Counted from the stretch's first letter, positions 1 to 6,927 are shown. The stretch: DNA of 10,497 nt from JAMOQA01 sp964582785 (GCA_964582785.1 CAZOTT010000099.1:1-10497), one strand, 5' to 3'. Numbers and translations are program-made. The notes: generated by a model from the letters alone, not told the origin.

Positions 1-237
1 CGGAAGTGGTTCGTGGACGAGCTGTACGGGAAGCTGGTGCTGCGGCCGTTCTACGCACTTGCCCGGGGGATGGACGCCTTCGACCGCTGGGTGGTCGACG
101 GGGCGGTGAACTTCGCCGCCGCCGCCTCCGAGCTGACCGGGCAGGTGGTGAAGCTGTTCCAGGACGGAATCGTCCGGCACTACGCCCTGTGGCTGCTGGG
201 TGGGGCGGTCGTGGTGCTGTGGATGATGATGCGCTGA
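1..237 (+). CDS. nuoL: NADH-quinone oxidoreductase subunit L (NuoL), C-terminal end, partial
   Basis: This is the last 78 codons of a gene that begins upstream of the window; it reads in frame from base 1 to a TGA at 235-237. The fragment starts RKWFVDELYG, contains RWVVDGAVN and ends in a hydrophobic helix (YALWLLGGAVVVLWMMM). That arrangement of a DELY motif, an amphipathic stretch and a last membrane helix is typical of the NuoL C-terminus, where the long lateral helix and final transmembrane segment anchor the proton-pumping arm of complex I. NuoL is an antiporter-like membrane subunit of the enzyme that couples NADH:quinone electron transfer to proton pumping. NuoM and NuoN lack this C-terminal extension, which is why L is chosen. 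The next gene is nuoN after 45 bp, not nuoM. The assignment rests on the tail only. Confidence 0.85.
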   Translation, partial: RKWFVDELYGKLVLRPFYALARGMDAFDRWVVDGAVNFAAAASELTGQVVKLFQDGIVRHYALWLLGGAVVVLWMMMR

Positions 238-246
238 CGACGGCCG

Positions 247-264
247 GGCCGGCGTGAGCCGGCC
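247..264 (+). other. Hairpin between nuoL and nuoN, just upstream of the nuoN ribosome binding site
   Basis: Bases 247-253 (GGCCGGC) pair perfectly with 258-264 (GCCGGCC) around a GTGA tetraloop, which belongs to the stable GNRA class. The hairpin fills much of the 45-bp gap and ends 3 bases before the nuoN Shine-Dalgarno (AGGGAG, 268-273). It has no T-run, so it is not a standard terminator. It could set relative translation, or act as an mRNA processing or stability element between the two cistrons. The structure is seen in the sequence; any function is inference. Confidence 0.4.
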
Positions 265-282
265 GGCAGGGAGCACGGATCG

Positions 283-1773
283 ATGCCGGAGTTCGAGATC
301 CAGGTCGTGTTGCCCACCCTGGTGCCGGCGGCATACGGGTTGCTGCTGCTCCTGTTCACCCCCGCGCTGCGCGAGGACAGGCGCTGGCTGTGGGCGGTTT
401 CCCTCGGCGGCATGGCCCTGGCCGCGTTCTTCCCCGCCTGGCTGCTCTTTCGCGCCGGCGCCGCGGGGACGACCGGGGGCCTGCCCGGCCGGCCGATGGT
501 GGTGATGGATCCACTTTCCCTCTGGCTCGACCTGCTGTTCGCCGTCGCCGGGTTCCTGGCGCTGCTTCTCGTCCCGGCGTACCTGGAACGGGCCCGCGCC
601 CACCGCCCCGAGATCTACCCCCTGCTCCTGGTCTCCGTCGCGGGCATGACGATCCTGGTCGCGACCACCAACCTGGTCATGATCTTCCTCGGTCTCGAGG
701 TGCTCTCGATCCCGCTCTACGTGCTGAGCGGTTTCACCAGGGAACGGGAGGAGTCGATCGAGGCGGCCTTCAAGTACTTCCTGCTCGGGGCGGTTGCGGC
801 GGCGTTCCTCGTGTACGGGATCGCCCTCGTCTACGCCGCCACGGGCCACCTCGACCTGGGGAGCGTGGCCACGGCGTCCCGGGCCGTGTTCGAGGAGGGC
901 GGGTCCCGGGCGGGGCTCCTTGCCGCCGGTCTCGGCATGATCCTCGTCGCCTTCGCCTTCAAGATCGGGGCGGTGCCGTTCCACTTCTGGGCTCCCGACG
1001 CCTACCAGGGGGCGCCGACGCCGGTCACCGCGTTCATGGCCGTCGGCACGAAGGCGGCCGCCTTCGGCGTGCTGCTGAGACTCCTGCCCGGGACGGCGGG
1101 CGTGGCCGGCGCCCTGGCGGAGCGCTGGATGCCGGTGATCGCGGCGCTGGCGGTGGCGACGATGATCGGCGGCAACCTGGTGGCCCTCGTCCAGGTGCGG
1201 GTCAAGCGGATGCTCGCCTGGTCCTCGATCGCCCATGCCGGTTACCTGCTCCTCGCCCTGCTGGCGCCGCTGGCGATCGGGGCGCGGAACCTGCTGTTCT
1301 ACCTGGTCGTCTACACGTTCATGACCATCGGGGCGTTCGCGGTCGTCTCGCTCTTCCAGGGGGAGCAGGGCGAGGATGCCGACCACCTGGACCGGTTCGC
1401 CGGGCTGTGGCACCGGCGCCCGCTGCTGGCGATCGCGATGGGGATCTTCCTCCTCTCGCTGACCGGGATCCCCCCGATGGGTGGTTTCACCGGCAAGTAC
1501 GTGATCTTCGTCACCGCCCTGCGGACCGGGCACCCGGTGCTCGCGGCGGTGATGGGGATGGCGGCGGTGGTCGGGGCGGCGTACTACCTGAGGGTGATCA
1601 CGACGATGTTCTTCCGGGAACCCGCCGCCGAGCTGCCGGCCGGGGTCTCCGTCTCGGCGGCTCCCGGTCTGGTCCTCGTTGCCAGTGCCGCTCTCACCAT
1701 CCTCCTCGGGCTGGCGCCGGGCCTGGTGCTCGGCCCGCTGGGGGAGATCGCCTCGGGGATGATCGGACCGTGA
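283..1773 (+). CDS. nuoN: NADH-quinone oxidoreductase subunit N (NuoN)
   Basis: A 496-residue integral membrane subunit of respiratory complex I, one of the three Mrp-antiporter-like proton-pumping subunits, acting in the cytoplasmic membrane. The length is normal for NuoN. Nearly the whole protein is hydrophobic helices. The family hallmark KIGAVPFHFWAPDAYQGAPT begins at residue 227. Charged residues of the family's proton pathway are in place: Glu139 (FLGLEVLS), Lys164 (AAFKYFLLG), Lys227, Lys257 (VGTKAAA) and Lys405 (GFTGKYVIF). The ATG at 283 is supported by AGGGAG at 268-273, nine bases upstream. It follows nuoL by 45 bp, and its TGA overlaps the GTG start of the downstream PTS EIIA gene, so the three are probably one transcript. 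nuoM, normally between nuoL and nuoN, is absent here. Confidence 0.96.
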   Translation: MPEFEIQVVLPTLVPAAYGLLLLLFTPALREDRRWLWAVSLGGMALAAFFPAWLLFRAGAAGTTGGLPGRPMVVMDPLSLWLDLLFAVAGFLALLLVPAYLERARAHRPEIYPLLLVSVAGMTILVATTNLVMIFLGLEVLSIPLYVLSGFTREREESIEAAFKYFLLGAVAAAFLVYGIALVYAATGHLDLGSVATASRAVFEEGGSRAGLLAAGLGMILVAFAFKIGAVPFHFWAPDAYQGAPTPVTAFMAVGTKAAAFGVLLRLLPGTAGVAGALAERWMPVIAALAVATMIGGNLVALVQVRVKRMLAWSSIAHAGYLLLALLAPLAIGARNLLFYLVVYTFMTIGAFAVVSLFQGEQGEDADHLDRFAGLWHRRPLLAIAMGIFLLSLTGIPPMGGFTGKYVIFVTALRTGHPVLAAVMGMAAVVGAAYYLRVITTMFFREPAAELPAGVSVSAAPGLVLVASAALTILLGLAPGLVLGPLGEIASGMIGP

Positions 1774-2216
1774 GCCTCGCGAGCTGGGTGCGGCGGGAAT
1801 GGTCGGCCGTCGGCCTCGTGGTCGACGGCAGGGACGAGCTGTTCCGCTGGGTGACCGCGCGGATGGTCGAGACCGGCTTCCTCGAGGACCCGGAAGGGGC
1901 GGTCCGGCGGTTGATCGAGCGGGAGCGGATCATGAGCACGGCGATCTTCCCGGGGGTGGCCGTCCCCCACGCCCGCTGCCCGGACGCGAAGGGCGTCGGG
2001 ATCTCGGCGGTTCTCCTGGCCCGGCCGATCGATTTCAGCGCCCCGGATGGCGGCCCGGTGCGGCTGGTCTTCACCCTTCTCGGGCCGCCGGAGGCCACGG
2101 CCGAGCACGTGCAGGCCCTCGGCGCGATCGCCAAGGTCGTGCGGGACCGGGACCGGCTGCGGCGCCTCGAGGAGGCCCCGGACCTCGACACCTTCCTCGG
2201 GGAGCTGCGGGGCTGA
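1770..2216 (+). CDS. PTS EIIA protein of the fructose/nitrogen (PtsN-like) family
   Basis: A 148-residue cytoplasmic protein matching the whole PTS EIIA type-2 domain. The order seen is an N-terminal helical stretch (DELFRWVTARMVETGFL), a LIERERIMSTAIF segment, the active-site motif GVAVPHAR with His67 as the expected phosphoacceptor, then PIDFSAPDG, LVFTLLGP and AEHVQALGAIAKVVRD. In the family this His takes phosphate from HPr or NPr. Stand-alone copies (EIIA-Ntr, PtsN) regulate nitrogen, potassium or stress physiology rather than import sugar, and no EIIB or EIIC transporter domain is present here. The GTG at 1770 shares a GTGA with the nuoN stop, implying translational coupling; the only upstream SD-like match is a weak GGGGA at 1755-1759. 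The neighbour gdhA makes a nitrogen-regulatory role attractive, but this is inference. The ptsN symbol is withheld because fructose-specific EIIA cannot be excluded from the domain alone. Confidence 0.88.
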   Translation: MSLASWVRREWSAVGLVVDGRDELFRWVTARMVETGFLEDPEGAVRRLIERERIMSTAIFPGVAVPHARCPDAKGVGISAVLLARPIDFSAPDGGPVRLVFTLLGPPEATAEHVQALGAIAKVVRDRDRLRRLEEAPDLDTFLGELRG

Positions 2217-2419
2217 GGGCCCCCGGTCGCCCGGGCGTCCAACGCCGGGGTCGCGAGGCGAAAGCCGAGGGAATATCGGCGGCTTACTCCGGGCTTCCTA
2301 CATGGTAAACCGGATGCCGGGCCCCCCCGTGCGCGGCGTAGGATCGGCCGCGTGATGGGGCCCGCGGGGTCCCCCCGGAAGCCACCCGGGACCGTCCCGG
2401 TCCCGCGAAGGAGAAGAAG
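2217..2419 (+). promoter_or_regulatory. Intergenic leader upstream of gdhA with several possible stem-loops; promoter not pinned down
   Basis: This 203-bp gap holds no convincing gene. Near the EIIA stop, 2221-2226 (CCCCGG) can pair with 2245-2250 (CCGGGG), or alternatively 2234-2238 (GGCGT) with 2242-2246 (ACGCC). Further on, 2264-2268 (GCCGA) pairs with 2276-2280 (TCGGC) around a 7-base loop, competing with a GGC-GAAA-GCC mini-hairpin at 2257-2266. Bases 2271-2310 are the most AT-rich part and the likeliest promoter area. CTTACT (2283-2288) and TAAACC (2306-2311) are 17 bases apart but match sigma-70 boxes poorly, and TAGGAT (2339-2344) is a possible -10 without a -35. No known riboswitch class was recognised. 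Confidence 0.35.
2387..2405 (+). other. Perfect 8-bp hairpin directly upstream of the gdhA ribosome binding site
   Basis: CGGGACCG (2387-2394) pairs perfectly with CGGTCCCG (2398-2405) around a TCC loop. It ends 2 bases before the gdhA Shine-Dalgarno AAGGAG (2408-2413), which lies 6 bases from the ATG at 2420. There is no T-run, so it is not a typical terminator. Its position would let it affect ribosome access or mRNA stability. The pairing is directly visible; the role is inference. Confidence 0.45.
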
Positions 2420-3781
2420 ATGAGCGACTACGTGAAGGAACTGATCGCCGAGGTGAAGGCCAAGAACCCGGCGGAGCCGGAGTTCCACCAGGCCGTCGAG
2501 GAGGTCTTCGATTCCCTGGCCCTCGTGCTCGATCGCCACCCCGAGTACCGGGCCGCCCGGATCCTCGAGCGGATCGTCGAGCCGGAGCGGGTCATCATGT
2601 TCCGGGTGCCGTGGGTGGACGACCAGGGGAACGTCCAGGTCAACCGCGGTTTCCGCATCGAGATGAACAGCGCGATCGGGCCCTACAAGGGCGGCCTGCG
2701 CTTCCACCCTTCCGTCAACCTGGGCATCCTGAAGTTCCTCGCCTTCGAGCAGGTGTTCAAGAACGCCCTGACCACGCTCCCGATGGGCGGCGGCAAGGGC
2801 GGTTCCGACTTCGATCCGAAGGGCAAGTCGGACAACGAGGTGATGCGGTTCTGCCAGGCCTTCATGTCCGAGCTCTACCGCCACATCGGCCCGAACACCG
2901 ACGTGCCGGCGGGTGACATCGGCGTCGGCGGCCGGGAGATCGGCTACCTGTTCGGGATGTACAAGAAGCTGGCCGACGAGTTCTCCGGGGTCCTGACCGG
3001 CAAGGGGCTCAACTGGGGCGGCTCCCTGATCCGGCCCGAGGCCACCGGCTACGGCTCGGTCTACTTCGCCGCCGAGATGCTCGCCACCCGCGGGGAGACC
3101 CTCGAGGGGAAGATCTGCCTCGTCTCCGGGTCGGGCAACGTGGCGCAGTACACCGTCGAGAAGCTCCTCGAGCTGGGCGCGAAGCCGGTCACCCTTTCCG
3201 ACTCCGGCGGCTACATCTACGACGAGGAGGGGATCACCCGCGAGAAGCTCGACTTCGTCATGGAGCTGAAGAACGTCCGCCGCGGCCGCATCAAGGAGTA
3301 CGCCGAGAAGTACCCGAACGCGGTCTACACGCCGGTGGACCCGAACCTCGACTACAACCCGCTGTGGAACCACAAGGCCCACTGCGCGTTCCCCAGCGCC
3401 ACCCAGAACGAGATCAACGGCAAGGACGCGCAGCACCTGGTGAAGAACGGCGTGTACGTCGTCTCCGAGGGGGCGAACATGCCGTCCAACCTGGACGCGG
3501 TGAAGATCTTCCTCGAGGAGAAGATCCTCTACGGCCCGGGCAAGGCGGCGAACGCCGGCGGCGTGGCGGTCTCCGGTCTCGAGATGTCCCAGAACTCCCT
3601 CCGCCTCTCCTGGAGCCGGGAGGAGGTCGACCGGCGCCTCCACGAGATCATGAAGAACATCCACAAGGCGTGCGTGGAGAAGGCCGAGGAGTACGGCACC
3701 CCGGGCAACTACGTCAACGGCGCCAACATCGCCGGCTTCCTCAAGGTCGCCAACGCGATGATGGACCAGGGTGTCGTCTGA
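2420..3781 (+). CDS. gdhA: Glutamate dehydrogenase, hexameric GdhA type (probably NADP-dependent)
   Basis: A 453-residue cytoplasmic enzyme catalysing the reversible reaction 2-oxoglutarate + ammonium + NAD(P)H to glutamate. The length matches small hexameric bacterial GdhA (about 450 residues). The N-terminal substrate domain contains GPYKGGLRFHPSVNLGILKF (from residue 87), PMGGGKGGSDFDPKGKSD with catalytic Lys126, and PAGDIGVGGREIGY with catalytic Asp166. The Rossmann domain carries GSGNVA (237-242), and the C-terminal part has SEGANMP (349-355) and GKAANAGGVAVSGLEMSQNS. The close match to the E. coli-type family favours NADP(H), but cofactor choice was not tested. The ATG at 2420 has a strong AAGGAG six bases upstream. 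A structured leader precedes the gene and a strong palindrome follows, so it may be its own unit. Upstream lies an EIIA regulator gene, and downstream a receiver/ATP-grasp protein. Confidence 0.97.
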   Translation: MSDYVKELIAEVKAKNPAEPEFHQAVEEVFDSLALVLDRHPEYRAARILERIVEPERVIMFRVPWVDDQGNVQVNRGFRIEMNSAIGPYKGGLRFHPSVNLGILKFLAFEQVFKNALTTLPMGGGKGGSDFDPKGKSDNEVMRFCQAFMSELYRHIGPNTDVPAGDIGVGGREIGYLFGMYKKLADEFSGVLTGKGLNWGGSLIRPEATGYGSVYFAAEMLATRGETLEGKICLVSGSGNVAQYTVEKLLELGAKPVTLSDSGGYIYDEEGITREKLDFVMELKNVRRGRIKEYAEKYPNAVYTPVDPNLDYNPLWNHKAHCAFPSATQNEINGKDAQHLVKNGVYVVSEGANMPSNLDAVKIFLEEKILYGPGKAANAGGVAVSGLEMSQNSLRLSWSREEVDRRLHEIMKNIHKACVEKAEEYGTPGNYVNGANIAGFLKVANAMMDQGVV

Positions 3782-3811
3782 CCCGTCCCCTCCGGAAGGT
3801 ACCGGACCTGC

Positions 3812-3839
3812 GAACGGGGCCGCCGCGGCGGCCCCGTTC
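3812..3839 (+). terminator. Probable gdhA terminator, 28-nt perfect palindrome
   Basis: Bases 3812-3825 and 3826-3839 are exact reverse complements (GAACGGGGCCGCCG / CGGCGGCCCCGTTC). This gives a stem of about 12 bp with a 4-base loop, starting 31 bases after the gdhA stop. The sequence after it (CCCGTTCC) has only short T pairs, so it is a GC-type hairpin without a classical U-tract. A smaller inverted repeat, TCCGG/CCGGA (3791-3806), lies just upstream. Position and strength support termination, or 3'-end protection. Confidence 0.6.
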
Positions 3840-3889
3840 CCCGTTCCGGGCAGCGCACGGCCCGGCGGGGCTGGTATCCTCCCCCTCCG

Positions 3890-3894
3890 GGAGG
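3890..3894 (+). promoter_or_regulatory. Shine-Dalgarno that fixes the start of the receiver/ATP-grasp gene
   Basis: GGAGG sits 6 bases before the ATG at 3901. The same reading frame stays open upstream into gdhA, so this site is what selects 3901 as the start. It can pair with CCTCC at 3878-3882 or 3884-3888, so some self-masking of the ribosome site is possible. A TATCCT at 3875-3880 is a possible -10 but has no recognisable -35. Confidence 0.6.
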
Positions 3895-3900
3895 CCGACG

Positions 3901-6900
3901 ATGACGCCGAGAGAGCCGGACATCCTGCGCCCGGCCGTGCGCCGGGACCGCTTCCAGGGATTCCAGGACCTGATGCGCCACCGGGTGCAGGACGTCCTGC
4001 TGGTGGCCAGCCTCTACGACTGCTTCATCCTCGAGGAGGACGGACAGCTCAACGAGCTGGTCCTCGGCGAGTTCCTCGACCTCAACCTCCGCCACACCCC
4101 CGGGCTGACCCTCGTCTCCTCCGGCCAGGAGGCCCTGCAGATGGCCCGGGAGGACAGCCGCTACAACCTGGTGATTTCCACGTTCCACGTGGGCGACCTC
4201 AACGCCCTCGAGCTGGCCCGGAAGTTCCGGCAGGAGAACCTGGACGTCCCGGTCGTTCTCCTGGCCTACGACAACCGCGAGCTGAAGGAGTTCGTCGCCC
4301 GCAACGACGTTGCCGACATCGAGCGGATCTTTCTCTGGCAGGGGGACGTCCGGATCCTGCTGGCGATCATCAAGTACGTCGAGGACAAGTGGAACGTGGA
4401 ACACGACACGCGGGCGGTCGGGGTCCCGGTCATCCTGGTCGTCGAGGACAACGTCCGCTACTACTCGTCGTTCCTGCCCCTGATCTACACCGAGGTCTTC
4501 AAGCACTCCCAGAACCTGATCTCCGAGGGGGTGAACCTGTCCCACAAGGTCCTGCGGATGCGCGCCCGCCCGAAGATCCTGCTCGTCAGCACCTGGGAGG
4601 ACGCGGTGGCGGCCTTCGAGCGCTACCGGGACAACGTGCTGGGCGTGCTCACCGACGTGCAGTTCCCGCGGGAGGGTGTCTCCGACCCGCGGGCGGGGGC
4701 GGACTTCGTCCGGGTCGTCAAGGAGCAGTACCCGGACATCCCGGTCATGATGCAGTCCAGCCGGCCGGAGAACGCGGAACTCGCCCGGGAACTCGGGGCC
4801 GCCTTCCTGCTCAAGGGATCGCCGACGCTCCTCCACGACCTGCGGTCGTTCATGATCGAGCACTTCGCCTTCGGCGACTTCGTCTTCCGCCTCCCGGACG
4901 GAACGGAGGTCGCCCGGGCCCGGGACCTCAAGGACCTCGAGGAGAAGCTGCGCGTCGTGCCGGCGGAGTCGATCGCCTACCACGGGGCGCGCAACCACTT
5001 CTCCCTCTGGCTCAAGATGCGCACCGAGTTCGCCCTGGCTCACCGGCTCCGGCCGCGGAAGGTCGGCGACTTTCCGGACCTGGAAGCGCTCCGCGCGGAA
5101 CTGATCCGGTCGATCGCGGAGTACCGGCGGGAGCGGGAACAGGGAATCATCATCGACTTCACGGCGGAGAACTTCGACCCGGAAACGAGCTTCGCCCGCA
5201 TCGGGGGCGGTTCCCTCGGGGGCAAGGCCCGGGGGCTCGCCTTCGTCCGGCTCCTGCTCGACACCTACCGCGTGGACGAGCTCTTTCCCGGTGTCCGGAT
5301 CTTCGTGCCCCCGGCGGTCATCCTGGGAACCGACGTCTTCGACGAGTTCCTCGAGACCAACGGGCTGCGGGACTTCGCCCTGGTCGGCGGCGACGACGAC
5401 GAGATCCTTGCCTGCTTCCTGGCCGCACCCTTCCCGGAACGGGCGGCGGCGGACCTGCGGGTGTTCCTCGAGCGGGTGGACCAGCCGCTGGCGGTGCGCT
5501 CGTCCAGCCTGCTCGAGGACTCCCAGTACCAGCCGTTCACCGGCGTGTACGACACCTTCATGCTGCCGAACGTGCACGGCGACGTGGACGTGCGCCTCGA
5601 GCAGCTGGTGCGGACGGTCAAGCGCGTCTACGCCTCGACCTTCTCCCGCCGGGCGAAGGACTACATCCGCGCCACTCCCTACCGCCTCGAGGAAGAGAAG
5701 ATGGCAGTGATCGTGCAGCCGGTGGTCGGGGCGGTCCACGGGGAGCGGTTCTACCCGGATTTCTCCGGCGTGGCCCGCTCGTGGAACTTCTACCCGACGC
5801 CGCCCCTGCGGGCGGAGGACGGGATCGCCGCCGTCGCCCTGGGCCTGGGGCGGACCGTGGTCGACGGGGAGACCTGCCTGCGGTTCTGTCCCCGGTACCC
5901 GAAGCACCTCGTCCAGTTTTCCTCGGTGCGGGACATGCTGGAGAACTCCCAGCGGGAATTCTGGGCGATCGACCTGGCCCCGGAAGCCTCCCCGGAGGAC
6001 GAGGCGTTCGCCCGGGAGGTCCGGGTGCCGCTGGCGGTGGCGGAGCGGGACGGGACGCTGGGGCCGCTGGCGTCGACCTGGTCCCCGGAAAACGACGCGA
6101 TCTACGACGGCGTTTCCCGCCGCGGTGTCCGCCTCGTCAGTTTCGCCCCGATCCTGAAGTACGACGTGTTTCCCCTCGCGCGGATCCTGACCCTGCTGCT
6201 GCGGATCGGGCAGTGGGGCATGTCGATGCCGGTGGAGATCGAGTTCGCGGTCAACTATTCCACTCCGCCGGGGAAGCCGAAGGAGTTCGCCATCCTGCAG
6301 ATGCGTCCCCTGACCCTTTCCGGGGAGGAGGAAGAACTCGAGATCGGCGAACTGCCGCCGGAGGCGATCCTCTGCCGCACGGCGCACGTGCTGGGGCACG
6401 GCCGCATCGATGACGTCCGCGACATCGTCGTGGTGGACGCCCACCGGTTCGACCGTTCGCGCAGCCGGGATGCCGCCCGGGAGGTCGCCCGGTTCAACGC
6501 GCGCCTGCTCGAGGAGCACGCCCGCTACCTGCTCGTCGGGGTCGGCCGCTGGGGATCGGCGGACCCCTGGCTCGGGATCCCGGTGGCGTGGTCCGACATC
6601 AACGGCGCCCGGGCGATCGTCGAGGCCGGGTTCCGGGACTTCCAGGTGCAGCCCTCCCAGGGCACCCACTTCTTCCAGAACCTCACCTCGTTCCGCGTCG
6701 GGTACTTCACCGTCAACCCGGAACTGGGGGACGGCATCCTGGACTGGGACTGGCTCGCGTCCCGGCCGGCGGTGGAGAGCGGCCGCTTCGTCCGGCACCT
6801 CCGGCTCGACGAGCCGCTGACGATCCTGATGAACGGGCGCACCGGCGAGGGGGTGATCCTCAAGCCGGGGTGGAGGCCGCGGGACGGGGAAGGGGATTCC

Positions 6901-6927
6901 TCGCCCCCGCCCGCCGGGGAGCGGTGA
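3901..6927 (+). CDS. Receiver-containing PEP synthase/PPDK-type ATP-grasp protein, 1008 aa
   Basis: This is a multidomain, apparently soluble signalling enzyme. Residues about 30-165 look like a degenerate receiver: the acceptor Asp position is Thr94 (NLVISTFHVGD) and the usual Lys is missing. Residues about 175-325 are a second receiver with key residues present: Glu182-Asp183, Asp252 (LTDVQFP), Ser286 and Lys305 (FLLKGSP). A linker holds YHGARNHFSLWLKMRTEF (360-377). Residues about 430-805 match the PPDK_N/PEP-synthase ATP-grasp domain: GGGSLGGKARGL (435-446), LAVRSSSLLED (530-540) with Arg533, MAVIVQPVVG, MPVEIEFAVN, and ILQMRPLT (798-805). The C-terminal region (about 815-985) has VGRWGSADPWLGIPVAW and PSQGTHFFQNLTSFRVGYF. 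The TSH-type phosphohistidine domain and the TIM barrel of PEP synthase are not recognisable, so PEP synthesis is unlikely. By memory, similar uncharacterised proteins annotated 'PEP/pyruvate-binding' exist in several Gram-negative phyla. The substrate is unknown. It follows gdhA by 119 bp, beyond a terminator-like palindrome. Confidence 0.85.
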   Translation: MTPREPDILRPAVRRDRFQGFQDLMRHRVQDVLLVASLYDCFILEEDGQLNELVLGEFLDLNLRHTPGLTLVSSGQEALQMAREDSRYNLVISTFHVGDLNALELARKFRQENLDVPVVLLAYDNRELKEFVARNDVADIERIFLWQGDVRILLAIIKYVEDKWNVEHDTRAVGVPVILVVEDNVRYYSSFLPLIYTEVFKHSQNLISEGVNLSHKVLRMRARPKILLVSTWEDAVAAFERYRDNVLGVLTDVQFPREGVSDPRAGADFVRVVKEQYPDIPVMMQSSRPENAELARELGAAFLLKGSPTLLHDLRSFMIEHFAFGDFVFRLPDGTEVARARDLKDLEEKLRVVPAESIAYHGARNHFSLWLKMRTEFALAHRLRPRKVGDFPDLEALRAELIRSIAEYRREREQGIIIDFTAENFDPETSFARIGGGSLGGKARGLAFVRLLLDTYRVDELFPGVRIFVPPAVILGTDVFDEFLETNGLRDFALVGGDDDEILACFLAAPFPERAAADLRVFLERVDQPLAVRSSSLLEDSQYQPFTGVYDTFMLPNVHGDVDVRLEQLVRTVKRVYASTFSRRAKDYIRATPYRLEEEKMAVIVQPVVGAVHGERFYPDFSGVARSWNFYPTPPLRAEDGIAAVALGLGRTVVDGETCLRFCPRYPKHLVQFSSVRDMLENSQREFWAIDLAPEASPEDEAFAREVRVPLAVAERDGTLGPLASTWSPENDAIYDGVSRRGVRLVSFAPILKYDVFPLARILTLLLRIGQWGMSMPVEIEFAVNYSTPPGKPKEFAILQMRPLTLSGEEEELEIGELPPEAILCRTAHVLGHGRIDDVRDIVVVDAHRFDRSRSRDAAREVARFNARLLEEHARYLLVGVGRWGSADPWLGIPVAWSDINGARAIVEAGFRDFQVQPSQGTHFFQNLTSFRVGYFTVNPELGDGILDWDWLASRPAVESGRFVRHLRLDEPLTILMNGRTGEGVILKPGWRPRDGEGDSSPPPAGER

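Noticed and set aside
2253..2325. Possible c-di-GMP or cobalamin riboswitch suggested by GGCGAAAGCC and GAGGGAA
   Set aside because: The short matches are not followed by the rest of either consensus, and the fold does not resemble those classes.
1694..3664. Open frame of 656 codons on the minus strand opposite nuoN, EIIA and gdhA
   Set aside because: It runs across three well-supported genes and has low-complexity content with no family motif, so it is a composition artefact.
3364..3900. Upstream extension of the receiver/ATP-grasp frame into gdhA
   Set aside because: The added residues are Arg/Pro/Gly-rich and overlap gdhA. The ATG at 3901 with GGAGG six bases upstream is a far better start.
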